A DNA stretch of 20,993 nt from CAKZRD01 sp964549155 (GCA_964549155.1 CAZJUG010000014.1:1-20993), one strand, 5' to 3'. Positions 7,038 to 14,091 are shown, counted from the stretch's first letter. The notes: generated by a model not told the origin, from the sequence alone. Made by a program: numbers and translations.

Positions 7038-7502
7038 TCAGTTTCTTATTTTTTCTGCAAGCTTCTTTAATTTTTCATCATCTTCTCTTTTAGAATCATG
7101 AGAAGAAATATAACCTTCATATCTCTCAAAGAATTTATTCACATTTGATTTAATTTCCCTCCACCCCTCCATATCTGCAGTGCCGTGCATCGGAAAAAGT
7201 TTTGCATGAACATGATCTACACCAAACCCCTCAAATATCATCCCAGTTCTCCCAACATCCCCGAGTTTAGAATCTATCAATTTAGCAACTTTTTTAGATG
7301 CAATAACTAATTCCGAAAGAACTTCATCAGATAAATTGAAAGCATAGCTGGAATAATGTTTTTTTGGAATGGCTACTGAAAAACCCTCCGTGTTTGGGAA
7401 TATTGACAAAAAAGCAAGATGTTTTTCATCTTCCCAAATTTTATGGCAAGGAATTTCTCCACTTACGATTTTACAAAAGAGACAATTATTTTCGTTTTCC
7501 AC
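7038..7502 (-). CDS. HIT-family nucleotide-binding hydrolase
   Basis: A 154-residue HIT-fold protein, expected to hydrolyse or transfer nucleotides from substrates such as AMP conjugates or dinucleoside polyphosphates in the cytoplasm. It opens with CLFCKIVSGEIP (Cys7 and Cys10, the zinc-site pair found in many HIT proteins). It carries the substrate-loop PNTEGFSVAIPKKHY (37-50) and the active motif DHVHAKLFPMHG (96-107). The classical triad is His-x-His-x-His; here it is His97-Val-His99-Ala-Lys101, so the third His is Lys, while the catalytic central His is kept. The start codon is GTG (7500-7502), chosen because a minus-strand TATA box begins 29 nt upstream. It shares its upstream region with the divergently transcribed enolase. 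Confidence 0.87.
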   Translation of the reverse strand: MENENNCLFCKIVSGEIPCHKIWEDEKHLAFLSIFPNTEGFSVAIPKKHYSSYAFNLSDEVLSELVIASKKVAKLIDSKLGDVGRTGMIFEGFGVDHVHAKLFPMHGTADMEGWREIKSNVNKFFERYEGYISSHDSKREDDEKLKKLAEKIRN

Positions 7503-7523
7503 AATTTAACAATTTATTTGGGA

Positions 7524-7531
7524 TTTATAAA
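7524..7531 (-). promoter_or_regulatory. TATA box of the HIT gene
   Basis: The minus-strand tttataaa begins 29 nt ahead of the GTG start at 7502, so the transcript would be leaderless with a GTG start. It is back to back with the enolase promoter about 35 nt away. Confidence 0.55.
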
Positions 7532-7563
7532 ATTACTCTTTAGAGGGAAGGATTCGGGATAGA

Positions 7564-7571
7564 TTTATAAA
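7564..7571 (+). promoter_or_regulatory. TATA box of the enolase gene
   Basis: The sequence tttataaa begins 29 nt ahead of the ATG at 7593. A GTG at 7584, in the same frame, would lie upstream of the predicted transcription start and can be set aside. Confidence 0.65.
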
Positions 7572-7592
7572 TCTCTTTCAATTGTGAATATT

Positions 7593-8810
7593 ATGTTCAT
7601 AAAGAGGGGGAAGGCAAGACTTATCAAAGATTCTAGAAGGGATACTTCTATAGAGATTAAAATAAAAACTTTTAAGGGAGTGTTTGTTTGCTCTGCTCCT
7701 TCTGGTAAATCTAAGGGAGCCAATGAGGTTCAGGATTATAATGTAAAAGGGGTAAGGCATTCTTGTAAACTGGTGAATAAATTTCTGAAAAAATTGGAGT
7801 TGAAAAATTTTAATATAAAATCTGTAATGGACTTAGCCTCCATAGAAGAAGAACTAAAGAAATTTGAAAGTCATTATGGTCTCCTCGGAGGAAATGTATT
7901 CTATGCATTAGAAGGAGCTTTGTTAAAGGCGGCTGCAAGGGAGAGGAATAAAGAGCTTTGGGAATTCTTATCCGATAAACCGAATCCAAAGATTCCATTG
8001 CCCGTTGGTAACTGCATTGGAGGAGGATTACATACAAGGACACATTTTAAAAAACCAGACTTTCAAGAATTTTTATTTGTAGCAAAAGAAGAAAATATCT
8101 CAAAAGCAGTCTCAAAAAACATTCTTGCTTACTATGATGCAAAGATGAAAATAAGGATAAGGGAAAAAAGATTCAGAGTAAAAGCGAATGATGAAAATGC
8201 ATTAGTCTGTTCTTTGACAAATCAAGAGGTTTTAGAAATCATGAGAGATGTAGCAAAGAAATTTAATTTGGGAGTCGGTATTGATGTGGCTGCTTCAAGT
8301 TTTTTTGATGGCAAGACCTTGTATGATTATAAGAATAAGAGATTTCTTAGAGACAGAGAAGAGCAGATAGAATACATGTCAAACCTAATCAATGAGTTTG
8401 ATCTAGAATATGTTGAAGACCCATTTCAGGAAGAAGACTTTTTGGCATTTAAGCAATTATTAGAGTATGTTAACAAGACAAATAAAAGAACTCTTATTGT
8501 AGGCGATGACCTAATAGTCACCAATCTAAACAGATTGAAGAGAGCAAAAAGAACAGAAGCGATAAATGCAGTCATTGTAAAACCTAATCAGGTTGGTTCC
8601 CTTGTAGAAGTAAAAAGAGTTGTAGATTTTTGTAAACAAAATAAAATAAAGATGATATTCTCTCATCGTTCTGGAGAAACATTAGATAATATTCTTGCAG
8701 ATTATGCTGTCGGGTTTGAAGCAGATTTCGTAAAGACCGGTATTCTTGGAAGAGAGAGGTTGATAAAATTAAGAAGATTGATGGATATTCAAAGGAAAAA
8801 GCGAGGATAA
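7593..8810 (+). CDS. eno: Enolase (phosphopyruvate hydratase), divergent
   Basis: Enolase interconverts 2-phosphoglycerate and phosphoenolpyruvate in glycolysis/gluconeogenesis. From ATG 7593 the protein has 405 residues. The core residues are present: Glu159 (PDFQEFL), Glu201 (KANDEN), metal ligands Asp231 (GIDVAAS), Glu275 (YVEDPF) and Asp305 or 306 (VGDDLIVTN), catalytic Lys330 (IVKPNQVG), His358-Arg-Ser (SHRSGET) and Lys381 (VKTG). The loops that close on the substrate are atypical. The N-terminal DSRGNPT is DSRRDTS, the GAST(G) loop is GKSKG, and the DEGG(F)AP loop is DENALVC. The family is certain. A paralogue with altered kinetics or specificity is possible. The start follows from the TATA spacing; the gene is monocistronic and divergent from the HIT gene. 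Confidence 0.88.
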   Translation: MFIKRGKARLIKDSRRDTSIEIKIKTFKGVFVCSAPSGKSKGANEVQDYNVKGVRHSCKLVNKFLKKLELKNFNIKSVMDLASIEEELKKFESHYGLLGGNVFYALEGALLKAAARERNKELWEFLSDKPNPKIPLPVGNCIGGGLHTRTHFKKPDFQEFLFVAKEENISKAVSKNILAYYDAKMKIRIREKRFRVKANDENALVCSLTNQEVLEIMRDVAKKFNLGVGIDVAASSFFDGKTLYDYKNKRFLRDREEQIEYMSNLINEFDLEYVEDPFQEEDFLAFKQLLEYVNKTNKRTLIVGDDLIVTNLNRLKRAKRTEAINAVIVKPNQVGSLVEVKRVVDFCKQNKIKMIFSHRSGETLDNILADYAVGFEADFVKTGILGRERLIKLRRLMDIQRKKRG

Positions 8811-8855
8811 TCAGCCCCATTTAGTCAGGTTATTATATCTTTCTCCCCAATAATC

Positions 8856-8863
8856 CTTATAAA
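8856..8863 (+). promoter_or_regulatory. TATA box of the TPR-like gene
   Basis: The sequence cttataaa begins 29 nt ahead of the ATG at 8885, again indicating a leaderless transcript. Confidence 0.6.
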
Positions 8864-8884
8864 CAATAAAAGAATTGATTCTAT

Positions 8885-9442
8885 ATGGTACAGGTATTAG
8901 AAACGAATCTAGAACAAATTAAGGAAAGACTTGCAAAGATGCGAACTAATTTTAACAAGGCAGATTATTTAGAAAGTGCTTTTAAGAAAGATTTGTCTAT
9001 AGAGATTAAAAAGTTTATATTAGAATCTTTGACAGATATTTACGAACAAGATAAAATGTATGCCAAATCTGCTAAAGCTATGTCAAATAAGGCTAGATTT
9101 GATTCCACATTTAAGGAGAGGATAGTTTCTTATCTGAGAGCTGCAGAATTCTATTGCATGGTTGGTGGTATAGAAGATGCAGAAGAGATGTTCAGTAGGG
9201 CAGTAAGAGAAGCTAATAGTGTTGAGAAAATGGACATAATCAAGAAAAGGAAGGAAATGTATTTTAGTTATGCTGAAAAGTTAGAAAAACAGGGAAAAAG
9301 ATCAAATTCAATGAAGTTTTATGAAAAATTGATAAAAATGCGACTTGAAGACAGCGAGAAAGAGGTAGTAAAAGAGAAACTTATAAGGACCTACAAACTC
9401 CTAGGAAAGTTTAAGGATGCAGAATTAATTTCTAAAATTTAG
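8885..9442 (+). CDS. Alpha-helical TPR-like repeat protein
   Basis: A 185-residue, all-helical and Lys/Glu-rich protein without signal peptide or membrane segment. Paired helices with TPR-like spacing are visible: KKFILESLTDIYEQDKMYAKSAKAM, then RIVSYLRAAEFYCMVGGIEDAEEMFSRAV, MYFSYAEKLEKQGKRSNSMKFYEKLI, and KLIRTYKLLGKFKDAELI. Each has the small and aromatic residues (Ala, Tyr, Gly) expected at TPR positions 8, 20 and 24. Such proteins serve as scaffolds or adaptors. The partner is unknown, and the neighbours (enolase before, dnaG after) give little guidance. It has its own TATA box and appears to be monocistronic, followed by a convergent small acidic gene. Confidence 0.7.
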   Translation: MVQVLETNLEQIKERLAKMRTNFNKADYLESAFKKDLSIEIKKFILESLTDIYEQDKMYAKSAKAMSNKARFDSTFKERIVSYLRAAEFYCMVGGIEDAEEMFSRAVREANSVEKMDIIKKRKEMYFSYAEKLEKQGKRSNSMKFYEKLIKMRLEDSEKEVVKEKLIRTYKLLGKFKDAELISKI

Positions 9443-9453
9443 CTATTTTTGAT

Positions 9454-9494
9454 TAAAAAAATAAAATAAAATAAAAGCGAAGACTTAATCTTCG
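9454..9494 (-). terminator. Hairpin plus T-tract terminator of the acidic mini-gene
   Basis: On the minus strand a perfect 6-bp stem (cgaaga/tcttcg, 9478-9494) overlaps the stop codon of the acidic gene and is followed by cttttattttattttatttttt. This is a compact intrinsic-type terminator and supports transcription of the small gene. Confidence 0.55.
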
Positions 9495-9595
9495 TCATCT
9501 GATGGTTCTTCATCGTCACCATCATCATCAAGATCGTCGTCATCTAAGACTTCTTCATCTTGGGTTTGTTCTTTATCTAATTCTTCTTCTGCCAT
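9485..9595 (-). CDS. Very acidic 36-residue protein
   Basis: A short gene encodes MAEEELDKEQTQDEEVLDDD followed by more Asp/Glu-rich sequence ending in SDDED. About 23 of 36 residues are Asp or Glu, and there are no Cys or aromatic residues. It would be disordered and strongly negative. Evidence that it is real is unusually good for its size: aaaaaaggag sits 5 nt ahead of the ATG, a TATA-like tttaaaaa lies 48 nt ahead, and a hairpin with a T-rich tract overlaps the stop. It resembles the acidic tail of RpoK in the same window. Possible roles include a basic-protein or RNA-polymerase/ribosome-binding partner or DNA mimic, but none is shown. It lies in the 381-nt gap between the TPR-like gene and dnaG. 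Confidence 0.65.
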   Translation of the reverse strand: MAEEELDKEQTQDEEVLDDDDLDDDGDDEEPSDDED

Positions 9596-9635
9596 TTTTA
9601 CTCCTTTTTTAATTAATCCAGCATAATTTGTAGGG

Positions 9636-9643
9636 TTTTTAAA
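9636..9643 (-). promoter_or_regulatory. TATA box of the acidic mini-gene
   Basis: The minus-strand tttaaaaa would place transcription start near 9614, giving a leader of about 19 nt that contains the SD site ggag. The flanking sequence (ggtttaaaaaccc) is palindromic, so it could also work in the other direction. Confidence 0.45.
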
Positions 9644-9670
9644 CCTTTTTTTTTGAATTTTTTAATGCAA

Positions 9671-9823
9671 AGTTTTAAAAACTATCTGACCAAGGTTTAT
9701 TCATATTAGAAGAAGGGTTTCAGATTATTACCTTTACTATCACATTAAATCATGTTCATGTCGAGAATAGTTGAAAGCACTTTTTCTGGTATCAAATATA
9801 AATAAACTATATGGAGGAAAAAA
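9671..9823 (+). promoter_or_regulatory. dnaG: Upstream region of dnaG with two candidate promoters and an SD site
   Basis: Two TATA-like elements precede dnaG. One (agttttaaaaactatct at 9671-9687) resembles the promoter at 15766 and would give a leader of about 120 nt. The other (atataaat, 9796-9803) is 28 nt from the ATG and would give a leaderless transcript. A strong SD site, ggagg at 9813-9817, lies 6 nt before the ATG and only makes sense on the longer transcript. A 17-codon ORF (9752-9805) in the longer leader has no visible SD. Confidence 0.45.
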
Positions 9824-10972
9824 ATGGCAAAAGTTAGTCCAGCATCAATAAAATACAATATTACTGCTGATTTTGAATCTGAAGGTCCACTTGAGAAACC
9901 AGATGTAATCGGAGCAATCTTTGGTCAAACAGAGGGTTTGCTTGGTTCAGATATGGAACTTAGGGAACTTCAACAAGAAGGAAAAATCGGTAGAATCGAT
10001 GTAGAACTTACACGAGAAGGCGGAAAGACAAAAGGAGAAATTATAATCCCCTCTGCTTTAGACAAAACAGAAACAACAATCATAGCGGCTGCTTTGGAGA
10101 CAATTGACAAAATTGGTCCAACAGAAGCAAAGATTACTGTAACACAAATAGAAGATGTTAGAGGAAGTAAGAGAGATTATATAATGGAAAGAGCGAAGCA
10201 GTTATTAGCTTCTGTAAAAGGAACTGAGATTGAATCTCAGGAAATGGGGCAGGAACTTAAAGAATCTGCAAGAACTTCCAAAATTACTTCTTACGGAGAA
10301 GAGCAACTGCCTGCAGGAGATATATCTGGAAACGAAATTATAGTAGTTGAAGGTAGAGCTGATGTTGTTAACATGTTAAAACATAATATTACAAATGTTA
10401 TTGGCATGAATGGAACAAAGCTTCCTAAGGAAATTGCAACTCTTGGAGAAACGAAGGAATTAACTCTTTTTGTTGATGGAGACCGGGGCGGAATATTAAT
10501 CGCACAGAATGTATGTGATAATGCAAATGTGAAGTATATCGCACAAGCTCCTGATGGAAAAGAAGTTGAAGAACTTACGGGTAAGGATTTACAATTAGCT
10601 TTGAGAAGAAAAATCAAAGTTGATGAATTTTTTTATAGGCAAAGAGGACCGAGAAGGTCCTCTCGCTTTTCTTATTCTAATGAATCATCTGATGAAAAGA
10701 AACTAAATGAAGAAGACAAGAAAAAATTGAAGGATATTTTAAAAACATTAAAGGGTAATGCAGTTGTATTTGATAAAGATATTAGGGTCATAAAAGAATT
10801 ATCAAGTTCTAGACTGGGTTATTCAAGAGTAGATTCTAATGCATTAGGAGTATTAATTGAAAAAGTTACTCCAAAAATTATAGGAGATTGTGAAAAACTG
10901 GGTGTAAAATACCTTGTAGCAAAATCTTTTGGAAAGATTATAGATACTAAAATTGAATTAGTTAGTATATAA
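9824..10972 (+). CDS. dnaG: Archaeal DnaG (Toprim-domain primase-like protein, exosome associated)
   Basis: This is the archaeal DnaG family, 382 residues. The N-terminal region (SIKYNITADFESEGPLEKPDVIGAIFGQTEGLLG) is the family hallmark. A Toprim domain spans about 170-245, with the conserved Glu176 in VVEGRAD and the Asp pair in FVDGDRGG (Asp218, Asp220). The C-terminal region is helical, charged and family-specific. Archaeal DnaG is not the main replicative primase. In Sulfolobus it is a stable subunit of the exosome and helps substrate choice for A-rich RNA. Its presence a few kilobases from rrp4-rrp41-rrp42 fits that role. A run of Arg/Ser (RQRGPRRSSRFSYS, near 268-281) may be a basic RNA-contacting linker. 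Confidence 0.93.
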   Translation: MAKVSPASIKYNITADFESEGPLEKPDVIGAIFGQTEGLLGSDMELRELQQEGKIGRIDVELTREGGKTKGEIIIPSALDKTETTIIAAALETIDKIGPTEAKITVTQIEDVRGSKRDYIMERAKQLLASVKGTEIESQEMGQELKESARTSKITSYGEEQLPAGDISGNEIIVVEGRADVVNMLKHNITNVIGMNGTKLPKEIATLGETKELTLFVDGDRGGILIAQNVCDNANVKYIAQAPDGKEVEELTGKDLQLALRRKIKVDEFFYRQRGPRRSSRFSYSNESSDEKKLNEEDKKKLKDILKTLKGNAVVFDKDIRVIKELSSSRLGYSRVDSNALGVLIEKVTPKIIGDCEKLGVKYLVAKSFGKIIDTKIELVSI

Positions 10973-10977
10973 AAAAC

Positions 10978-10985
10978 ATTTAAAT
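10978..10985 (+). promoter_or_regulatory. TATA box of the six-cysteine membrane protein gene
   Basis: The sequence atttaaat lies just after the dnaG stop, 29-30 nt ahead of the ATG at 11008, the leaderless spacing. Confidence 0.6.
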
Positions 10986-11007
10986 AGTCTTTTAGAGTTT
11001 AATCTAT

Positions 11008-11430
11008 ATGAAAAAATGGGTGTTGATAGTCTCTGCAGTATTAGTAACAATTGGAATTGTTTCTTTGGTATGGTATCTATTCTTCTTCGCAGAAAAATGT
11101 GGAGATATTGATTGTTTTAACAGCCATCTTGCAGATTGTTCCCGAGCAAATTATCTGAATAAAGGAGAATGGACATACAGGTATGATATAAAGGGAATAA
11201 AGGCTGGAGAGTGTATTGTTGATGTGAAGTTAGTATTTGCAGGTCTTGAAACAAAATTTGATCCTCTTGTGGGAAAATCTATGAGATGTTCAATTCCATT
11301 GAAAAAAATTGATTTACCCGAAGAAGACATGGAATATTGTACAGGTCCTCTTAAAGAGAATGTTCAATATCTAATTATAAAAGACTTGTATCAGCATGCT
11401 GCACAGAACTTGGGAAAAGAAAATGTCTAA
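11008..11430 (+). CDS. Membrane-anchored six-cysteine protein of unknown function
   Basis: A 140-residue protein with one N-terminal hydrophobic helix (about 4-28) after two Lys, so it is probably a membrane-anchored domain facing outside, or a secreted protein if cleaved. The rest is hydrophilic and has six cysteines (31, 36, 44, 69, 94, 111), an even number that suggests three disulfides outside the cytoplasm. A GxGECIVDVKLVFAGL segment (64-79) looks like beta strands. I do not recognise the family, although short N-anchored Cys-containing proteins are common in DPANN genomes. It overlaps the next gene by 8 nt, so the two are probably co-expressed, although an endonuclease-IV-like protein is cytoplasmic. 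Confidence 0.65.
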   Translation: MKKWVLIVSAVLVTIGIVSLVWYLFFFAEKCGDIDCFNSHLADCSRANYLNKGEWTYRYDIKGIKAGECIVDVKLVFAGLETKFDPLVGKSMRCSIPLKKIDLPEEDMEYCTGPLKENVQYLIIKDLYQHAAQNLGKENV

Positions 11431-12196
11431 AATAATCTTTGGCCCTTCAGGGTTAGGTCCAGTTAGTTCGGCGATTAAGGTTTTAGAACATTTAAAAAAG
11501 AAGGGAATCCTTGCTTGTGAGATTGCATTTACATATGGTGTTTATATAAAACAAGAAGATGCAAAAATTATTGGGAAAAAAGCAAAAGAATTGGGAATTT
11601 TTCTGTCGATTCATGCACCATATTACATAAATTTGAATTCTATCGAGAAGTCAAAAATATTTATGAGCAAAAAAAGAATTCTAGATTGTTGCGAGATTGC
11701 ACAATTATTGGGTGCAAAAAGGGTCGTATTCCATGCAGGATTTTATGGAAAAATGGAAAAGGAAAAAACATTTGAAAATATTAAAGAGCAGATTAACGAG
11801 CTCCTTATAGAGATTAAGAAAAATAAATGGAATGTGGAATTGTGTCCAGAGGTAATGGGTAAAAAAAATGTTTTCGGTTCAATTGAAGAAATCTCCAGAC
11901 TTGTTAAGGAAACTGGATGCGGATTTTGTATAGATTTTGCACATGTTCTCGCGAGATATGGGGAAAGAAATTTTGAGGAGATAAAAAAAAGTTTTCCTCA
12001 AAAGAAATGGCATTGTCATTTCTCTGGGATTGTTTATGGAGAAAAGGGAGAAAAGAATCACATTCCGACGGAAAAAAAAGAATGGGAAATTCTTTTCGAT
12101 TTCTTAAAAAAATTAGACAAAGAAGTTGTAATCATTTGTGAAGCTCCAGATCCTCTAGGAGATGTAATCAAGGGAAAGAAAATTTTTGATAAATAG
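11423..12196 (+). CDS. Endonuclease IV (AP endonuclease family 2)-like TIM-barrel protein
   Basis: A 257-residue TIM barrel of the xylose isomerase-like/AP endonuclease 2 superfamily. In the canonical enzyme it cuts DNA 5' of abasic sites with three metal ions. Motifs that hold the metals are visible: SIHAPYYINL (His64), VVFHAGFYGK (His104), ELCPEVMGK (Glu143), CIDFAHVLAR (Asp171, His174), KKWHCHFSGI (His199), NHIP (His213) and ICEAPDP (Glu240). One ligand seems changed: the D-R-H of classical Nfo is K-N-H (211-213). The length is slightly shorter than bacterial Nfo (about 280). The start is ATG 11423, 8 nt inside the previous gene; an upstream ATG at 11396 would add nine unconvincing residues. 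Base excision repair is likely. A sugar-isomerase role is the alternative. Confidence 0.82.
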   Translation: MSKIIFGPSGLGPVSSAIKVLEHLKKKGILACEIAFTYGVYIKQEDAKIIGKKAKELGIFLSIHAPYYINLNSIEKSKIFMSKKRILDCCEIAQLLGAKRVVFHAGFYGKMEKEKTFENIKEQINELLIEIKKNKWNVELCPEVMGKKNVFGSIEEISRLVKETGCGFCIDFAHVLARYGERNFEEIKKSFPQKKWHCHFSGIVYGEKGEKNHIPTEKKEWEILFDFLKKLDKEVVIICEAPDPLGDVIKGKKIFDK

Positions 12197-12202
12197 AGAA
12201 CA

Positions 12203-12210
12203 TTTAAATA
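12203..12210 (+). promoter_or_regulatory. TATA box of the ATP-grasp gene
   Basis: The sequence tttaaata begins 29 nt before the ATG at 12232, the same leaderless spacing as its neighbours. Confidence 0.6.
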
Positions 12211-12231
12211 CAAATACATCCTATTTTTTTA

Positions 12232-13107
12232 ATGCAAAACGAATTGCAACAAGGTGAAACTCAAAAGGTGATAGGTTATATCTATTATGGATTTAGGACT
12301 CCCGATGAGAAATTTTTTATTAAGGTTTCTAAGAAAAAAAATATCAAGATTCAGATGTTTAATCTTTTCAAAAAGATGGACTTGAAAAAGGTCAAGAAAA
12401 AAGCAAAAAGTTGTGATTTGATATTTAATAATAGTGGGGAGGAAAAAGCAGTTAAGTTTGTCAAATATCTAGAGAGTATAGGGTGTAGGGTTATCGAATC
12501 TTCTAAAAGCTACTATCGTGATGAGAATAAATGGAGCTTGTATCTCCAGTGCAAAAAAAATAAGATTCCAGTTCCAAGGACGATTTTATTACCTAATGAA
12601 ATAAATCAAGCCATAAAGAAATTAGAAAAGAATGCTAAATGGCCGATTGTTTTGAAGAGGATATATGGTTGTCAGGGAGATTTTGTTGAGAAGGCAAATA
12701 GTCTAGAAGAAGCTGAGAAATTCATAAAAAGATTTAATGAAAAGTCTAAAATAAAACAGCCCATAATTGCACAAAAGTTTATTCCATCTCCCAGTTATAG
12801 GGTTTTAACAATCAATGGAAAGATTATACAGACTGCTCTTAAAAAGAAAGGATTCTGGAAAAAAACAGGAGTTTATACAAAAGATTTTAAAAAATTCAGA
12901 ATTACTCAGACATTGAGAAGGATTGTTAGAAAAATTTCAAAGTTCTCTGAAATAAAGATTTGCGGAATAGATTTGCTTAGAAAAAATGGTAGGTGGTATG
13001 TCTTGGAATTGAATGCTCAACCTTGCCTAGCATTCTTTGATAAGGAGAGAGAGAAATTAGTTGAAAAAATAATTAATTTCTTAATTGGAGAAATAGAAAA
13101 AAAGTGA
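12232..13107 (+). CDS. RimK-like ATP-grasp ligase
   Basis: A 291-residue ATP-grasp enzyme, which would use ATP to activate a carboxylate and join it to an amine. The order of segments matches the RimK/LysX group. A pre-ATP-grasp domain opens with KVIGYIYYGFRTPDEKFF. The hinge DENKWSLYLQCKKNKIPVPRT follows (about 96-116), then the ATP-binding strand and Gly loop WPIVLKRIYGCQGDFV (about 137-152) and IIAQKFIP. The metal-site strand GIDLLRKNGRWYVLELNAQP ends in the Glu and Asn that bind Mg. The linker parts are Lys-rich. Possible roles include amino-acid ligation to a protein or a small carrier (lysine biosynthesis via LysW, ribosomal-protein glutamylation, cofactor tails). No lysW-like gene is visible nearby. 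It ends 11 nt from the convergent HAD gene. Confidence 0.8.
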   Translation: MQNELQQGETQKVIGYIYYGFRTPDEKFFIKVSKKKNIKIQMFNLFKKMDLKKVKKKAKSCDLIFNNSGEEKAVKFVKYLESIGCRVIESSKSYYRDENKWSLYLQCKKNKIPVPRTILLPNEINQAIKKLEKNAKWPIVLKRIYGCQGDFVEKANSLEEAEKFIKRFNEKSKIKQPIIAQKFIPSPSYRVLTINGKIIQTALKKKGFWKKTGVYTKDFKKFRITQTLRRIVRKISKFSEIKICGIDLLRKNGRWYVLELNAQPCLAFFDKEREKLVEKIINFLIGEIEKK

Positions 13108-13118
13108 TGAATTTGTAT

Positions 13119-13619
13119 TCATTCATTTTCAAATCCTAAATTTCCAATCAAAGATTTGAATGTGAATGGATTTTTTGGATTTTCATAATTTATCCAGTGC
13201 TTATTCATAGCCATTTGAGAGTTAGATGGAGGCGAATCTCTGAATTGAGGTACTTTGATAAATCTTATATCTGCATAAAATGCAGAGTTTTCATCCCTCC
13301 CTGCAGAATTATCCCCTATAAATATAGTATTTTCCTTAGGAATCCCAATACTTTCGCAGATTAGTGTTAAGTCCTTGAGGATTTGCCCTCCCAATTCATT
13401 CATATGACTCTGCCCATAAATCCTCCTAAATTTTTTGAAACAATTCATTCCTTTTAAATAATCTTCAACAGATTTCTCTTCTTGATCAGTCGAAATTGCA
13501 AAGATACTACTTGGGCAATAATATTCCCAGAATTCTTCAAAACCCGATCTTGATGTGTAATCATGTTTATCTGCTTTTACTAATGTCCCATACATATCAC
13601 AGATAATGAGCCTATTCAT
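13119..13619 (-). CDS. HAD-superfamily phosphatase in an RHH-regulated operon
   Basis: A 166-residue HAD protein. Motif I is LIICDMYGTLV with nucleophile Asp8 and Tyr in place of the usual second Asp/Val position (DMYGT). Motif II is a Ser/Thr in FAISTD. Motif III/IV is IFIGDNSAGRDENSAF, including the GDNSAGRDE acid cluster. I chose ATG 13619. A longer reading from a TTG codon at 13646 lacks an SD site, whereas ATG 13619 has ggaaggggag a few nt upstream. The start overlaps the stop of the upstream membrane-protein gene by 8 nt (ATGAATAG), so they are co-translated. The substrate is unknown. It is the last gene of a three-gene minus-strand operon with an operator palindrome. Confidence 0.7.
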   Translation of the reverse strand: MNRLIICDMYGTLVKADKHDYTSRSGFEEFWEYYCPSSIFAISTDQEEKSVEDYLKGMNCFKKFRRIYGQSHMNELGGQILKDLTLICESIGIPKENTIFIGDNSAGRDENSAFYADIRFIKVPQFRDSPPSNSQMAMNKHWINYENPKNPFTFKSLIGNLGFENE

Positions 13620-14091
13620 TTTTTCTCCCCTTCCTTCTCTCTTCAATTTTTCTTTCTCTGACAGCTATACCTAAAAAGAATGGAGCACTTAAGGCTGTTG
13701 GAGCAGTAGAATCTAGGGGTTTTGGAGTCCCCCTAAGGTAAGCATGAACCCCATAAGTTAGACCGACACTCAGGATAGTTGGAATAATCGTTGCGAGAGT
13801 GTATGCCTTAACCCTATTTTCAACATTTCTTGCTAAACCTCTGCATATACTAAGGTTCATAGTACCGACCAACAAACATTTTGCACCTTCCTTCATTCCC
13901 GCACTCAATGCATAGTCCCAACCTTCGCTTGAATTTATTAATCCCACAGCTAAACCTGCTAGTCCTCCGAACAGAGCACCTTTTTTATAATCTATATTTC
14001 TTTTTAGAGTCTCATAAATCATTCGGTAAGAAAAATCTTTTGTTGCGAGAGTATATGTTTTATCACATATCTCGGTTAGTCTTGGATTCAT
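13612..14091 (-). CDS. Small membrane protein of unknown function (RHH operon)
   Basis: A 159-residue protein with an N-terminal soluble part (1-36), then hydrophobic and Gly/Ala-rich segments at about 38-54 (GALFGGLAGLAVGLI), 60-80, 98-118 (TLATIIPTILSVGLTYGVHAYL) and 128-144. A very basic C-terminus ends in RERKIEERRKGRKNE. Hydrophobicity and small-residue spacing suggest three or four membrane helices with the basic tail in the cytoplasm. I do not recognise a family. The C-terminal half, including TLATIIPTILSVG, resembles the start of the 98-residue protein at 20165 (TAATLPILCGG). It overlaps the RHH regulator by ATGA and the HAD phosphatase by 8 nt, so the three act together. The C-terminal codons also serve as the SD for the HAD gene. 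Confidence 0.65.
   Translation of the reverse strand: MNPRLTEICDKTYTLATKDFSYRMIYETLKRNIDYKKGALFGGLAGLAVGLINSSEGWDYALSAGMKEGAKCLLVGTMNLSICRGLARNVENRVKAYTLATIIPTILSVGLTYGVHAYLRGTPKPLDSTAPTALSAPFFLGIAVRERKIEERRKGRKNE

Noticed and set aside
7584..7592. GTG start for enolase 9 nt before the ATG
   Set aside because: It lies upstream of the transcription start predicted from the TATA box at 7564.
9752..9805. 17-codon ORF ahead of dnaG as a gene
   Set aside because: There is no SD site and no family resemblance; it is kept only as part of the leader question.
11396..11422. Upstream ATG for the endonuclease IV-like gene
   Set aside because: It would add nine residues read from the coding sequence of the previous gene, and family members begin near MSKIIFGPSG.
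13104..13110. C-box-like gtgatga that could start a C/D box RNA
   Set aside because: No D box (ctga) lies within a suitable distance, and the match overlaps the stop codon of the ATP-grasp gene.
13620..13646. Longer HAD start from a TTG codon
   Set aside because: The added residues are only the translated SD tract of the true ATG at 13619.
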